DNA from: Mantis religiosa
Lineage: Eukaryota > Arthropoda > Insecta > Mantodea > Mantidae
Assembly: GCA_030765055.1 (NCBI GenBank)
Contig: CM060958.1
Coordinates: 111,949,127 to 112,013,126 of the forward strand
Direction: 5' to 3'
DNA length: 64,000 nt
A program made the translations under genes and the position numbers. How positions within the stretch are numbered: the stretch's first letter is position 1; every line of letters starts with the position of its first letter. The notes under the pieces were generated by a model, which worked only from the letters and a program-made list of their open reading frames with translations, was not told the origin of the DNA and searched no databases. Below are positions 10,600 through 21,345 of the stretch, piece by piece.

Positions 10600-11175
10600 A
10601 ATATTTTATGGAACTAAGAAATGCTAGTAATTTCTTTGTTGAAATTAATGTTTCACAACAATGACACCAATGAAACAGACAGTAATAATTCATCTGAAAG
10701 GTGTACTACTGTACAATTAATAGTTCCAGTAGCCCATTCAGTTCACCTCAAGGAAACACATCATAACCTAAAATTACTTCTAGAAAAAACCAAATATGCA
10801 AAATATAACTGGTAGATATGTGGAGATTTAAAAGCTATTGCCGTGCTACTAGGTAGGCAATCAGGCTATACTAAAATGTTTTATTTGGGAATGTCATAGT
10901 AGAGTGCGATACGAGCACTGGAGAATAAACAGTTGGAAGCAGAAAGTCTCGTGCCAAGAATGAAAAAGGTTACATTTTTGGACCCAAAAATATTCTCTTG
11001 TCACCTTTATATGTAAAATTAGGCTTAATGAGGCAATTCTTTAACGCTTTAAAGAAGAATCACATTTGCTACAAATGAATCTGCAAGAACTTCCCAGAAA
11101 TATCTGATACTAAAGTTAAAGAGGAAATATTTGTTGAGCCACAAATTAGCACTTCTCAAGCATATCTTCTATAAT
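10600..11175 (+). pseudogene. DYCW family relic, N-terminal and middle part
   Basis: From ATG 10621 the frame reads VAHSVHLKETHHNLKLLLEK then TKYAKYNW. Beyond a stop come ICGDLKAIAVLLGRQSGYTK (10816), PKIFSCHLYMKLGL-type residues near 10985, and EISDTKVKEEIFVEPQIS near 11098. This matches the part of a multicopy arthropod protein family that lies just upstream of the segments kept at 31690-32666 and 62535-63492. Several stops and frameshifts are present. It ends where a mariner end begins (11224). Confidence 0.6.
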
Positions 11176-11224
11176 GTATCTGTAATGTATATCCTTGTAA
11201 TTTCCCAGAAAGTTTTCGATGAAT

Positions 11225-11740
11225 ACGAGGGGGTGTCGTAAAGTTTTATCACCCGGTAGTTTTTATGCCAGTGTGATGCCAATCTTTCAGAGTCATCATT
11301 GATCCCTCGGGACATAATGTTGGTAGTTTCAGTGATTTGAGCCCATTTGTTTTTTTTACAGTGAGTGTCAGAAATAACTGAGGTGTAGGATGGAGAAAAT
11401 TGAGGCTCGTAGTGTGATCAAGTTCCTGCATTTGAAGGCCAAAGATGTCCGGGAAATCCAAGTTGAGATGACAACTGCTTATGTAAATGATTGCCCATCG
11501 TATGGCACTATCGTGAGGTGGAAAAGAAATTTTCAAACTGGTCACATGTCCCTGACAGATGAGCCAAGAGCTGGTAGACCGTCTATGGCAGACGATACTG
11601 TGACAGTGAAGAAAGTGGAGTGTCTAATACTGGATAAAATGGAGGTAAGAAAGTTTGATATTAAATTTCTTTCAAGCACTACTGCAAAAAAGGTTATAAA
11701 ACTGCTCCCGCAGCTCGGAAAGCAGTAAGTCAAAAGTGAA
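11225..11740 (+). mobile_element. 5' fragment of a mariner transposon
   Basis: An ACGAGGGGGTGTCGTAAAG end starts at 11225 after a T (TA target). The frame from 11390 gives MEKIEARSVIKFLHLKAKD, then SYGTIVRWKRNFQTGHMSL and TDEPRAGRPS, the two-helix N-terminal DNA-binding domain of mariner transposases. Similarity fades after about residue 110, and neither the catalytic domain nor a matching right end is present. It sits against the DYCW relic on its left. Confidence 0.8.
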
Positions 11741-12772
11741 GGTGTCGCTAGTGAACTAGTAATTAAATGGTTCCACCGTTCTTATTATAGATGTAAACAT
11801 ATTAAATATTTACGATATTCTGGAACACCCAATTTATGAAATTTTGAGAATATACGCAAAAATTTGGAAGAAAATATCATAGATTAGCACTCGGAAGTGG
11901 TCATAAGAACGTCGTGCCTTGTTTCGAAAATTCCCGGCTATTCCTTTCCATTACAACCATAACAACTTCATTTCCATTTCTTCCATTTCTTTTTAAACGC
12001 TTTTCCCAGCTATTATTTATGCTCTCTTGTCGCAGCGTAAGTGATTATCAATACAAGAATACAAACGTTATTCTCGCATCTAATAAACAATTGCATATTT
12101 GAGAGGAAAGGAATGTGAATGACAATTACAATCAATGTGTAAAGCGTTACTTAGTTCACGCTCAATGCTTTTGTTGTATCTGCTTTATTGTTTCTCAAAG
12201 TATCTTGGCTATATTTTATACATCTCTGCATTCGATAAACGTAGTCATCAATGTACTGAAACCATTTCACTAGAAGCACTTCAGAAATGAACTCTTTGAG
12301 GACTTCGATTACGATTATTAACGCTTCTGCATTTTTCCCTTGATGTTTGAAAACAATGGAAGTCACATGTTAGCACATCTATTTAGTTTCATATAGAGGA
12401 TGATCCATTAATTGCACACCTGAAGTAATCAAAAGAACATCTTCCCTTTCCGAACCAATACGATTGATTATCTGATGCAGGCTGATGCAGCATCTGATCT
12501 GTTGTGAATCCACTTTTTTATCTATATCGTCAAAGAAAATAGGATTTGTCACGAGGACTTAAAATAATGGAGCTTTACAATGAAAAAACACGGACTACTA
12601 CATTTAGCGTATCTTTACCTTCTCTCTTAAGCCACTTAAATTCATTACACCTATTCACGCCCACGTATATCACTTTTGACCTTTTTGTTACATACTTTGA
12701 TGTATTTTTCTTTACTCCATTACCATTTTAAAATATTCCTAATTTATTAATGATATTTTTAGCTTGAAACTC
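11741..12772. other. AT-rich spacer, no gene seen
   Basis: No coding similarity. CTGATGCAGGCTGATGCAGC near 12473-12493 is a small tandem duplication. Confidence 0.35.
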
Positions 12773-12806
12773 CAGTAAAACCTGGTTAATCCGGACCTAT
12801 TTAACC
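12773..12806 (+). mobile_element. Orphan Tigger/pogo-type terminal repeat
   Basis: CAGTAAAACCTGGTTAATCC at 12773 resembles the CAGTA(A/G)AACCTCG-TTATCCGG ends of Tigger/pogo elements. No partner end or transposase was found next to it. The nearest pogo-like gene is at 9850-10363. Confidence 0.45.
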
Positions 12807-12816
12807 TGGCCTAAGA

Positions 12817-12950
12817 GCAGAATGGCTCAGGCGGTTTCGGCTGTGGCAAACATTCGGGTCACTTTTGCCATTTTTCTAAAGTGGTTTCTTCAGGGCCAGT
12901 GAATTCCTAGTACCCATCATTTCATTTCATCCTTCTACCTCATCTATTCT
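12817..12950 (+). mobile_element. Degenerate SINE, family C head
   Basis: AATGGCTCAGGCGGTTTCGG then CTGTGGCAAACATTCGGGT match the head of the clear family C copy at 50587-50840, including the A-box-like tract. The B box and the body are eroded, though a CATTTCATTTCATCC-type tract follows. Confidence 0.5.
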
Positions 12951-13827
12951 AGCTATTTGGACCAGCCGAATGAGGTCGATGTGCTGTGACAGAAAGGTGC
13001 AGTTTACACTTTGGAAATATTTCTCCCTGATGTGCTGTTGGAGTATCCTTTCTTCCAGGGAGCTGACTAACCGACACCCTGACTATCGAGGTTGAGGGTG
13101 ACTTGGAGAGGGTACCCGGCGTAATGACTAGTCCTTTGTTGCAATTGTGAGAAGCCCTTTGTTGCACCTTCTACTCACTTTCAGGTCTCCCCTTCTTGTT
13201 ACTCCCAGAGTTGACTCTGCAATGGAAGCAATAAGCGCCCACTATGGCCATGTGTAGTGTTGTGTTTCAGTTATTGGAGGCTTCCACCATCTGATTACTC
13301 CTAAACCCATTGCAGTGTCTGGAAAGTGTGAATATAAGCACAAGTGTGAGTGTGCTTAGTGGTATAAATCAACGTTAAAAACCTGCAGTGGCATTTCTAC
13401 GTAATTTTCCGTTTTCAAGTTTATCTTATTTGAAATTAAAGTCAATCTTGAGACCAATTGAAGTGAATTCGAAGTTTGAAGTGAACAACTAATGTCTTTC
13501 TTCATTTTCCTGAGGATTTTCAGTTTTAAGGATGCTAGATAGCTAACAGTAGGGCCAAATCAAATTTTCTAGGAAACAAATACCTTTAAATTGCTTTCTA
13601 TTGCATGACTTAGTTTAAGAAGTACTTCCACTTTGTATTTATTGAATAAACCTGCATCATAAATTACCAGCAGAAGAAATGTGGTATTGAAATAATCTAA
13701 TGTCAAAGAATAACACAAAAACACTTAATGTAGGATAGTATACTGCATCATAGTGTCACCGATAGCATTGTTAGTTACCACGACAAAAGGGAGCCGGACG
13801 CGTGGGCAGAAGAGCTGAACACCTGCC
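12951..13827. other. Unclassified, slightly GC-richer sequence up to the gap
   Basis: No gene recognised. At the gap edge, 13795-13806 (CGGACGCGTGGG) matches part of a common SalI/MluI cloning adaptor, which may be an assembly artefact. Confidence 0.3.
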
Positions 13828-14827
13828 NNNNNNNNNNNNNNNNNNNNNNNNNNNNNNNNNNNNNNNNNNNNNNNNNNNNNNNNNNNNNNNNNNNNNNNNN
13901 NNNNNNNNNNNNNNNNNNNNNNNNNNNNNNNNNNNNNNNNNNNNNNNNNNNNNNNNNNNNNNNNNNNNNNNNNNNNNNNNNNNNNNNNNNNNNNNNNNNN
14001 NNNNNNNNNNNNNNNNNNNNNNNNNNNNNNNNNNNNNNNNNNNNNNNNNNNNNNNNNNNNNNNNNNNNNNNNNNNNNNNNNNNNNNNNNNNNNNNNNNNN
14101 NNNNNNNNNNNNNNNNNNNNNNNNNNNNNNNNNNNNNNNNNNNNNNNNNNNNNNNNNNNNNNNNNNNNNNNNNNNNNNNNNNNNNNNNNNNNNNNNNNNN
14201 NNNNNNNNNNNNNNNNNNNNNNNNNNNNNNNNNNNNNNNNNNNNNNNNNNNNNNNNNNNNNNNNNNNNNNNNNNNNNNNNNNNNNNNNNNNNNNNNNNNN
14301 NNNNNNNNNNNNNNNNNNNNNNNNNNNNNNNNNNNNNNNNNNNNNNNNNNNNNNNNNNNNNNNNNNNNNNNNNNNNNNNNNNNNNNNNNNNNNNNNNNNN
14401 NNNNNNNNNNNNNNNNNNNNNNNNNNNNNNNNNNNNNNNNNNNNNNNNNNNNNNNNNNNNNNNNNNNNNNNNNNNNNNNNNNNNNNNNNNNNNNNNNNNN
14501 NNNNNNNNNNNNNNNNNNNNNNNNNNNNNNNNNNNNNNNNNNNNNNNNNNNNNNNNNNNNNNNNNNNNNNNNNNNNNNNNNNNNNNNNNNNNNNNNNNNN
14601 NNNNNNNNNNNNNNNNNNNNNNNNNNNNNNNNNNNNNNNNNNNNNNNNNNNNNNNNNNNNNNNNNNNNNNNNNNNNNNNNNNNNNNNNNNNNNNNNNNNN
14701 NNNNNNNNNNNNNNNNNNNNNNNNNNNNNNNNNNNNNNNNNNNNNNNNNNNNNNNNNNNNNNNNNNNNNNNNNNNNNNNNNNNNNNNNNNNNNNNNNNNN
14801 NNNNNNNNNNNNNNNNNNNNNNNNNNN
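13828..14827. other. Scaffold gap (1000 N)
   Basis: Exactly 1000 ambiguous bases, which suggests a placeholder of fixed size and not a measured length. LINE sequence starts immediately to the right. Confidence 0.99.
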
Positions 14828-15475
14828 AGAAGAGCTAGCTTGGATGAGAACAGAAAAAATATGAGGGATAAGAGGGATAAGAAGCAGGGAAAAGGGAATT
14901 TGTGAATTATGTGGTGGAAAAGAAAGAATAGCACACTATGTAAACAGCAAAGGAGGAAAAGAAGGTAAGAAGTATTGATGAGTTCTTACAGAAAGTAAAA
15001 TGGAAAGGAAGATGATGGGGGGAAGGGGCTTTTTTGTCATTTACGTCGTCCAACATTTAGTCATATCCGACGATGTATGAAATGGGTGAAATGATGCTCA
15101 ATGCGTCCGGGATCCATGGAGCTTAGAGTTACCCGACATTCGTCTTGAAGTATAAGGGAAAACACTGGAAAAAATATTATGCAGGTAATTCACCCTGACC
15201 GAGATTCGAACTCGGGACCTCTTGAACGTGAGGCAGACATGCCACTATCTACGCTACCGAGGCGGGCAGGAAAGGGGCTAATTAAGTAACAAGGAGTCAT
15301 GGAGGTTAAGAGCTACCTGGCAGAGCAGAAGACCAGGGTGTCATGTAAGCCAAGGTAGCAACGAGGTAATAGATGAAATAGTGTGGGATAGATAAACAAT
15401 TATAAACAATTATAAGGAATAACGTAAAAGATTGTAAAAAGGAATTGTACGAATTAATTATTTATTCATATTCAG
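14828..15475 (+). mobile_element. LINE 3' end, copy L1a, split by a SINE
   Basis: Aligns with 46900-47385 and with the complement of 58525-59060. The shared coding end reads RASLDENRKN and then a GKGICEL-type cysteine motif region, followed by a 3' untranslated region with GGGCTAATTAAGTAACAAGG and ACCAGGGTGTCATGTAAGC. The end has short ATTC-type repeats (TTATTTATTCATATTC, 15456). The 5' part is lost in the gap. A SINE interrupts it at 15040-15268. Confidence 0.8.
15040..15268 (-). mobile_element. SINE family A, full length, nested in the LINE
   Basis: On the minus strand it starts TGCCCGCCTCGGTAGCGTAG (A box) and has GGTCCCGAGTTCGAATCTCG (B box), then the family body GGGTAACTCTAAGCTC and TCGTCGGATATGAC. 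The LINE sequence GGAA(A)GGGGCT flanks both sides (15021-15030, 15269-15280), an imperfect target duplication of about 11 bp. The uninterrupted site is visible in the LINE copy near 58732-58745. Confidence 0.93.
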
Positions 15476-16929
15476 TATTAAAATTTGTTACTTAAGATAG
15501 CTAAGTTAAGCTTCAGGACATTGAAAATGTTCTAAATGTAACTTTTTATCACGTTAGGGATTATTTTTTAAAATTATTGACACATGTTACCCAAAATATT
15601 ATTGAGGAAAACTGCAATCTTCCCCAAGAATTAAACTTAGTGGATAAAAGCACAACAGTGAAAGCATTTCTGATATCCTGTACAAATGTCGCTCTAAAAT
15701 CCTAAACAGTTTGGATGATTGGGTAACAATGTAAATTTATTCAACCTAGAAGCCCTTAATGTGTCATACCAAGCTGTTTGGTATTTCTGCGCGATAATCT
15801 TGAGATAATATATGTTCAGTGACACATTTTTGGCTAAAGGCCGGCTTTTCTGCGGCTGCTTCCCATATAATTAAGGCACGCGATGAATACTTTTAATAAC
15901 AGTTCTAATCGTGTGTACACAATGTGGCTAATATTTCTTATTTATGATATCATGGAGTACTTCTTTGACTCGTGTAAGTTACAAGGATAACCATGAACTT
16001 CAGATAGAACTGTAGGAGTTTTCTTCATTTTCCCTGTAGGTTTGTCTGTTTTTGTCTCTATTGCATTTTCTAAGAACTTAGATTACTATCGATAACTCAT
16101 ACGTTGCTACTTTCGATACTCGATAATATCGAAGTTTCTATACTTCTTCGAGATACACTTTCGATATTTCGCATAAGAAACTCATAAGAAAATGCTCTCG
16201 AAGCATTTACTGCATTTTTACTCTTGATAGACTTAGGTTTCCTGTGATGAATAAGTATAGGCTTATGCCTAAATGAAAATATGCAAAACATAGAGGGCAA
16301 GAGCAGAGGCACAGATGTAACATGCAGCATTAACTGAATTGTGAATGAAGTTGACTTAGCTGACGCACTAAACCACGTTTCTACTGGTAGTTTGGCTTTC
16401 CTGCTCCGGTGATTAACTGTGAATCTAGCAGAAACAAATCAGAACTTAACCTGTGGTATTAAAGTTAAATAAAGACCTTCCAATTGAAGTCTAAGAGGAA
16501 CAACTTCAGAATCAGCTTTCAACATAAAATGGGTTATATACATTTATACATAGAATTTACAATAGACTTTCTTGTTACCATTAACTACTTACAATATATT
16601 ATACCCATTATATACATATTGTTACTCAAACTAATTGTATAAATTGTTTGGTGCCATCTTTTACACTAGCTAGCTCAACCTGCTTGGTGCCTAGGCCTTC
16701 TAGCATTGCAATCTCTTCGTCATCTACGCTAGTTTGCTCTCTGTCTCCCCTTGTCCCAGCATTTTATTTTACACTCTTTAATTTTCTCATCCACTCTTTA
16801 GGTTTTCAAAACAAATTCCTTATATTTTGTATTTCTACTTTTATTTTTGCCGTAACAGAGCTATCACCTCGCTTCGCATCTTTTCCCATTTCTTCTGCCA
16901 CACTTAGTCTCCATACTACTGTCTGGCAA
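15476..16929. other. AT-rich spacer, no gene seen
   Basis: No coding region recognised. 16086-16165 is unusually rich in ATCGA words, including TATCGATA at 16087-16094. 16640-16929 may be the eroded end of an unidentified repeat on the minus strand. Confidence 0.3.
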
Positions 16930-17005
16930 TCACCAGAAGGCAAGAAAGAGGAATATATAACGTAATCACTTTTGCAGTGGGTATGGTCACCTTCCATATA
17001 TAATA

Positions 17006-17535
17006 ATGTCGTGAGGCATTGTTTTCTTACTGCGTAGACGAGCACTGAGAGAGATAGAAGCGGGGAGTGAAAGAGACAGATAGCGTCCAAGCCACGCCAA
17101 GAGAGAAAGAGCAAGAGAGGAAGAAAGAGACAGAGACAGTTCCCTGGTGTTCTCGCTACATCACGAAAGATCGTGCTAGTTCTGTAGCTTTCGAGAAACT
17201 TCGCCAACGTTTCAGAAACAGCGGCTGGTGTATAAATGCAGCTGAGCTGAGCTGGAGCCTGCTCGTCAGCGAATTGAGTTGAAGCTGTGCAGTGACGAGA
17301 GGCTAGAGAATGGAGAACCGATAATCTGGTATCTGCAGCGGCGTAGTGATTTGAAAGTGAATCCTTTTGTTTGTTTAGTGTGGTGAAGCAAAGAGAGGCC
17401 TTGGAGTTGCGTGTTTGTATGACACGTCATGTTTAGAGCCTGTAAGGGGTGTACAAACGTCTTTCTACTGAAATAAAGAGCAGTTTGAATTTCTGCAACC
17501 TAAACTTTTAGTTTTACGAACCCACAAAGTCACAA
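17006..17535 (+). mobile_element. Solo LTR-like unit with heat-shock element (copy 2)
   Basis: The interrupted repeat H outlines about 530 bp starting near TGTCGTGAGG and ending near CACAAAGTCACA. It contains a heat-shock element (17189-17203), TATAAA (17231-17236), and an AATAAA signal in GAAATAAAGAGC (about 17470). It matches 9130-9770. The lack of internal retrotransposon sequence and the promoter-to-polyA order support a solo LTR. The exact target duplication could not be settled. Confidence 0.65.
17189..17236 (+). promoter_or_regulatory. Heat-shock element plus TATA box of the LTR-like unit
   Basis: TTTCGAGAAACTTCG (17189-17203) fits nTTCn-nGAAn-nTTCn exactly. GTGTATAAATGCAG, with TATAAA at 17231-17236, follows about 30 bp downstream. 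This is a typical spacing for a heat-inducible pol II promoter. Confidence 0.65.
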
Positions 17536-17780
17536 TATGAATGTTAGGTTCGTGTAAAATACACAGTGTTGACACATAACCCACCCATCGTACATATCAA
17601 TGCAGTTACTGAACCGAGCATTAGATACGTGCCGTATGGATAACTCATATGCACTGTCATATACCATTCGTGGTAAACAGATACACTAACAGAACTGATA
17701 AACAGTGCAAGCTCCTCTCCCATTCATTCCGCACCTGGCTTATTGTGGTGGGAGTAATAGATCTGTGTACTGTGTCAAAA

Positions 17781-18599
17781 TATGAACTGTAGTTTTTCTG
17801 TTTCGCCACATAATTCGCATATTTCTGTTCTTTAATATTCTATAAAAATTTAGTGATTATCGATTTTCTAACCGTCCCCAAATATTTTCTTTTCTTTTTG
17901 TATCCAAAAATCCTATACATTCATATTTTTCTCGTAGTTTTTATCTTCTTCTGACTACAATGTATTCCTGTTTCTCATTCTCTTTTGTTGACTGAGACAC
18001 CTTTAAGTTTTCATCATTATCTGCATTTATACATAGAAGAAAACTATTAAGTATACTTTAGTGAATAAGCTATCGCGTTTAGAGCTTCTTATAAAGTACC
18101 ACCAGCGCTTACAGATTGATATAGGTATCGAGTATCGAGAAATAGTGGCATTGTCACATATTTTCCTTCTAAACTGTAGGAAACGAAGCTCAACTTATTC
18201 CTGGACAAACAGTAATGCATGTCGAGGAGGTGTTCAAAGGCTTTACTTTAACTGCGAACACCTGTACTCCTTGAATGCGCAACAGAAATAGAAGCTGTAA
18301 TTTTCACAGAGACACTGTAGGGAAGGATGCGATCAATGAGGACGTTGTTACAACGATGCGGGACCCAGTAACCCAGTACATTCCCCTTCCGTCTGCCTAA
18401 CACATGTCTTATTTTCGACGCTGGTGTTGTTCCGACAGCAAACTAATGACGCAGAGAGATACGACACTCTAAAATGAGGGTAGAGGTAAGTATATTACCA
18501 CCACTGTGAAAGTCACATATAGTTATGAAATGAAACAATGCTACATTATGGTGGGACTTCAATTATTTACCACTTACGTTAGGAAACTAAAGTGTACTT
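17781..18599. other. Spacer, no gene recognised
   Basis: An open stretch of about 75 codons at 18061-18291 has no recognisable similarity. 18126-18141 (GGTATCGAGTATCGAG) resembles the complement of part of the ATCGA-rich tract near 16110-16125. Confidence 0.3.
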
Positions 18600-19760
18600 A
18601 TCGCTGAGACAGACTTGTAAAAATCTGTTGTTCTTTTCAAATGCTAGGCTTTGGCCATGAAGCCATTAGCTCTCTTGCTCTCCAATATATCTGTGTAGTG
18701 GGTCCGGCAGATAGGACTTCACAGGTTAAAAGATGTTCTTCAGTCATTTCCTCTTCTTTGTTGCACAGAGGACAATTTGAACTTGTATAAATTCCTATTC
18801 TGTGTAAGTGTTCGCCCAAATAATCATGTTCCGTAAGTAATCTACAATTTGCTACTGCAGCTTTACGTGGAATTTCTGAATAATTTCTGGATTTTTGATT
18901 AAAATGTTCCATTTTTTATCTTTGGCTTTGTTAGATATTGATTGATTTTGTTTGTTTTTATAATTGTTTTGGTTAATCTTTTTATGGATGTAAATGGTGA
19001 TTTTTACTTTTGTTATGAATTAAATTTGCACCTTTTGGCAAGAAAATCAGCTGATTCATCTCAGCAATTTAAAAATATGCACGTATCCACTGTAATATAA
19101 TTCTTTTCTGTAGTTTTTGAAGTTGTTGGCTCTTTAATTTGAAATGACCTCATTTTATATGAACTTATTGCACATAATGCTGCTTTAGAATGAGAAAGTA
19201 TGACAGCTTTTTGAATTTATCTATTCTGTATAGAAGGTGTTGGAGTGAAATATGAATAGCCGTTACTTCTGCATCAAAATTTGTTGTGTGGTATCCTGCG
19301 GGTTGATAGAATGAGAACAGTGCACACTTAATTCCTGCTCCTGAGTTGTTGTCCAACTTAGATTCATCTGTGTAGATATGTAACCATTCTTCAGGTGGGT
19401 ATCTATTGTTCACAATTTCTAACGCTAGTTCTTTTAGTACAGGTTTGGAAGTTTCAGATTTTGTAACTATTTGTTCTAAATCTAATTGAATACTAATTGG
19501 TTCAAAAGTCAGTGGGTTTTCTTTGATTAAAATGCTTTCTTTAGAATTAGGAAGATTCAGATCTGTTTTAATTCCATAACTTTATGTAGGAAATTTGTTT
19601 GTGTTTTCACATTGATTGGTTGTAGTAATCATTTCCCCATTTGGTTCTTTTTAACCGCAACACTTTTTCATGTTGTATTAGTGCCTGCTCCTCTAAAGTT
19701 AAAAGTATTGGAAAGTTAGTTGGTCGTGTAAAAAATCTAAATATGCACAATTCTTACATG
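18600..19760 (-). mobile_element. Non-LTR retrotransposon 3' part with RNase H and zinc-knuckle end
   Basis: On the minus strand the sequence encodes an RNase H piece (IYTDESKLDNNSGAGIK, then FDAEVTAIHISLQHLL; 19165-19413), keeping the first Asp and the Glu of the RNase H active site. Further on comes the C-terminal cysteine-histidine motif CPLCNKEEEMTEEHLLTC (18637-18912) and a stop. An RNase H domain in a non-LTR element points to the I/R1/LOA-like groups. The parts are in different frames and the reverse transcriptase domain is absent, so this is a 5'-truncated, decayed copy. 25634-26155 may be a related copy. Confidence 0.78.
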
Positions 19761-19789
19761 ATCGTTTTTAAATTCTAACGATTTCCAGG

Positions 19790-19965
19790 ATTGGGAGAAT
19801 TTAATATCATGCTGGCACGTTGACTATGGTAGCTTAATGGTTAAGGACAGTCGGATGGAGTCCGGAAGATCCGTGGTTCAAAACCTGTCTACGGCAAATA
19901 ATTTTTCAGTCTGACTACCTTTCCATACTCCGTCCTACATTGTGGAAGAACAATTAATTTCCTAA
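19790..19965 (+). mobile_element. SINE family E, copy 1
   Basis: A tRNA-like head (TATGGTAGCTTAATGGTTAA, with B-box-like GTGGTTCAAAACC at 19872) is followed by the family tail TTTTTCAGTCTGACTACC and TTGTGGAAGAACAATTAATT. It matches the right ends of the copies at 29476-29878, 35393-35545 and, in complement, 42917-43291. Confidence 0.75.
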
Positions 19966-20110
19966 CTGAAAAAAAAAACCACATAAAACTTCAAATATGG
20001 CTATGTGAACCTCTTTAGACACTCATTAAGTTTTACTGAAATTAAATTTTTTAATTAGGTTAAAGATTTTGATACATGAAGCATTTAGATACTGAAAAAT
20101 ATTTTTTTAA

Positions 20111-20319
20111 TTACTTCCTCCAACATTAGTAGTTATATCGGGCGATGAATGAAAATGGGGAAAATGAGCCAAGGAGCCATAGAGCTTAGAGTCACACAAC
20201 ATTCATCTTTTTTCCCTGGAAAAAGCTTATCCAGATAACTCATTCTGACAGAGATTTGAACTCGGGACCTCTTGAAAAGTGAGACAGACACGCTAGCTCC
20301 TACGCTACCGCGGCGGGCG
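20111..20319 (-). mobile_element. SINE family A, diverged copy
   Basis: On the minus strand: CGCCCGCCGCGGTAGCGTAG head, GAGGTCCCGAGTTCAAATCT B box, and a body ending in the ATATAACTACTAATGTTGGA region. It is more diverged and slightly shorter than the 230-bp copies. Confidence 0.88.
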
Positions 20320-20439
20320 AAGGAATACCTCGAAAACCCATCTAAAATTGGAATGTGTATTACGATAATCTGTTTAGAAGAGTTTCAAAAGCTGAACAAG
20401 TGATAAATATTGTCTACATAAGTAAACCAAAGAGGCCAA

Positions 20440-21345
20440 ATGAAAGCAGAGGGTGTAAACAAGCCTACTTACTATCCGGCGCTACAGCCCTATGTGCGCC
20501 TTGGCCTCTTCACAATCAACCTCCATGGTTTCCTATCCTTAGTTTTTGCTCTCCATCCTTTCACCTTCACAGTGTTCAAATCGTCAATCACTCCAACAAT
20601 CCATCTCATCCTAGGTCTTGCTTTCTTCCTTGTCGAGTATAGTCTTACTTTAAGCACTCTTAAAGGTATTCTATTCGTCTCCATTCGTTCCAGATGTCCT
20701 ATCCGCTGTAGTCTTAGTGCTTTAATAAAGTGTACTATATCTTCTCCTTTTATAAGTTGGTTAATTTCCTCATTATAGCGTATCCTCCACACACCTTGTT
20801 CTACTACAGGGTCATATATTCTCCTTATCTTATGTTCAAATTTTCTTAATTTCTCTTGGTCAGACCAAGTCAATGTCCATGTCTCTGCCCCATATATAAC
20901 TACTGGTCTTATCATTGTTTTATATGTCAGAATTTTATATTTCCTAGTTATTATTTTATTTTGTAAGAATTATAAATTTCTAAAGTATGCTTTATTCCCT
21001 GCTGTATGCGTTCTTTTATTGTAGTGCTCATTTTGGCTTCATTATCTATTATATTCCCCAGGTAGCAAAACTTCTCTGTTCCTTGGAATATTTTATCACC
21101 AATGTTCAAGTCCTGTAGCTTCCTATTCCCTCCTGATATCGTAATTTATTTTGTTCTCTACACATTAACTCTCAGTCGTATTCTCTCTGCGTTGTCCTGT
21201 AATTTATCATTCAATTATATTATTTTTATATTTGGCTACAATAGCGATATCATCTGCATAGGTACATATCTGACTCATCTTGTTAAATATAGAACCTCTC
21301 TGATCTATCTCTGCTATAGCATGCTGCAGATCCAATATGAATAAT
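20440..21345 (-). mobile_element. 5'-truncated non-LTR retrotransposon (reverse transcriptase end)
   Basis: The minus strand reads YADD, the reverse transcriptase catalytic motif, at 21249-21260 (TYADDIAIVAKYKNN), preceded by RGSIFNKMSQI. Then comes a broken stretch, and a long frame (20490-20915) with VIYGAETWTLTWSDQEKLRK, FEHKIRRI and LQRIGHLERM. This order (YADD, then Y-G-A-E-T-W, then the FE-K-LR tract) is typical of RTE/CR1-type LINEs. The finger and palm N-terminal parts are missing, and stops lie between YADD and 20915. The 3' untranslated part includes the GCGCACATAGGGCTGTAGCG region near 20480. Confidence 0.8.

Larger units (their letters stand above)
16930..17780 (+). repeat. Repeat family H, split by an LTR-like unit
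   Basis: The left part (16930-17005, with AACGTAATCACTTTTGC) and the right part (17536-17780, with AAAATACACAGTGTTGACAC and AGCAAGCTCCT-type tracts) align with a continuous copy at 38745-39088. The sequence between them (17006-17535) is therefore an insertion. The nature of family H is not known. Confidence 0.6.

Noticed and set aside
13771..14934. Apparent 360-390 residue open frames on both strands
   Set aside because: They consist almost wholly of the 1000-N gap.
16806..17207. 133-residue minus-strand open frame
   Set aside because: Antisense to the LTR-like unit and repeat H; no motif, and it crosses the repeat boundary.
20355..20778. Plus-strand open frames
   Set aside because: Antisense to the LINE reverse transcriptase end encoded on the minus strand.
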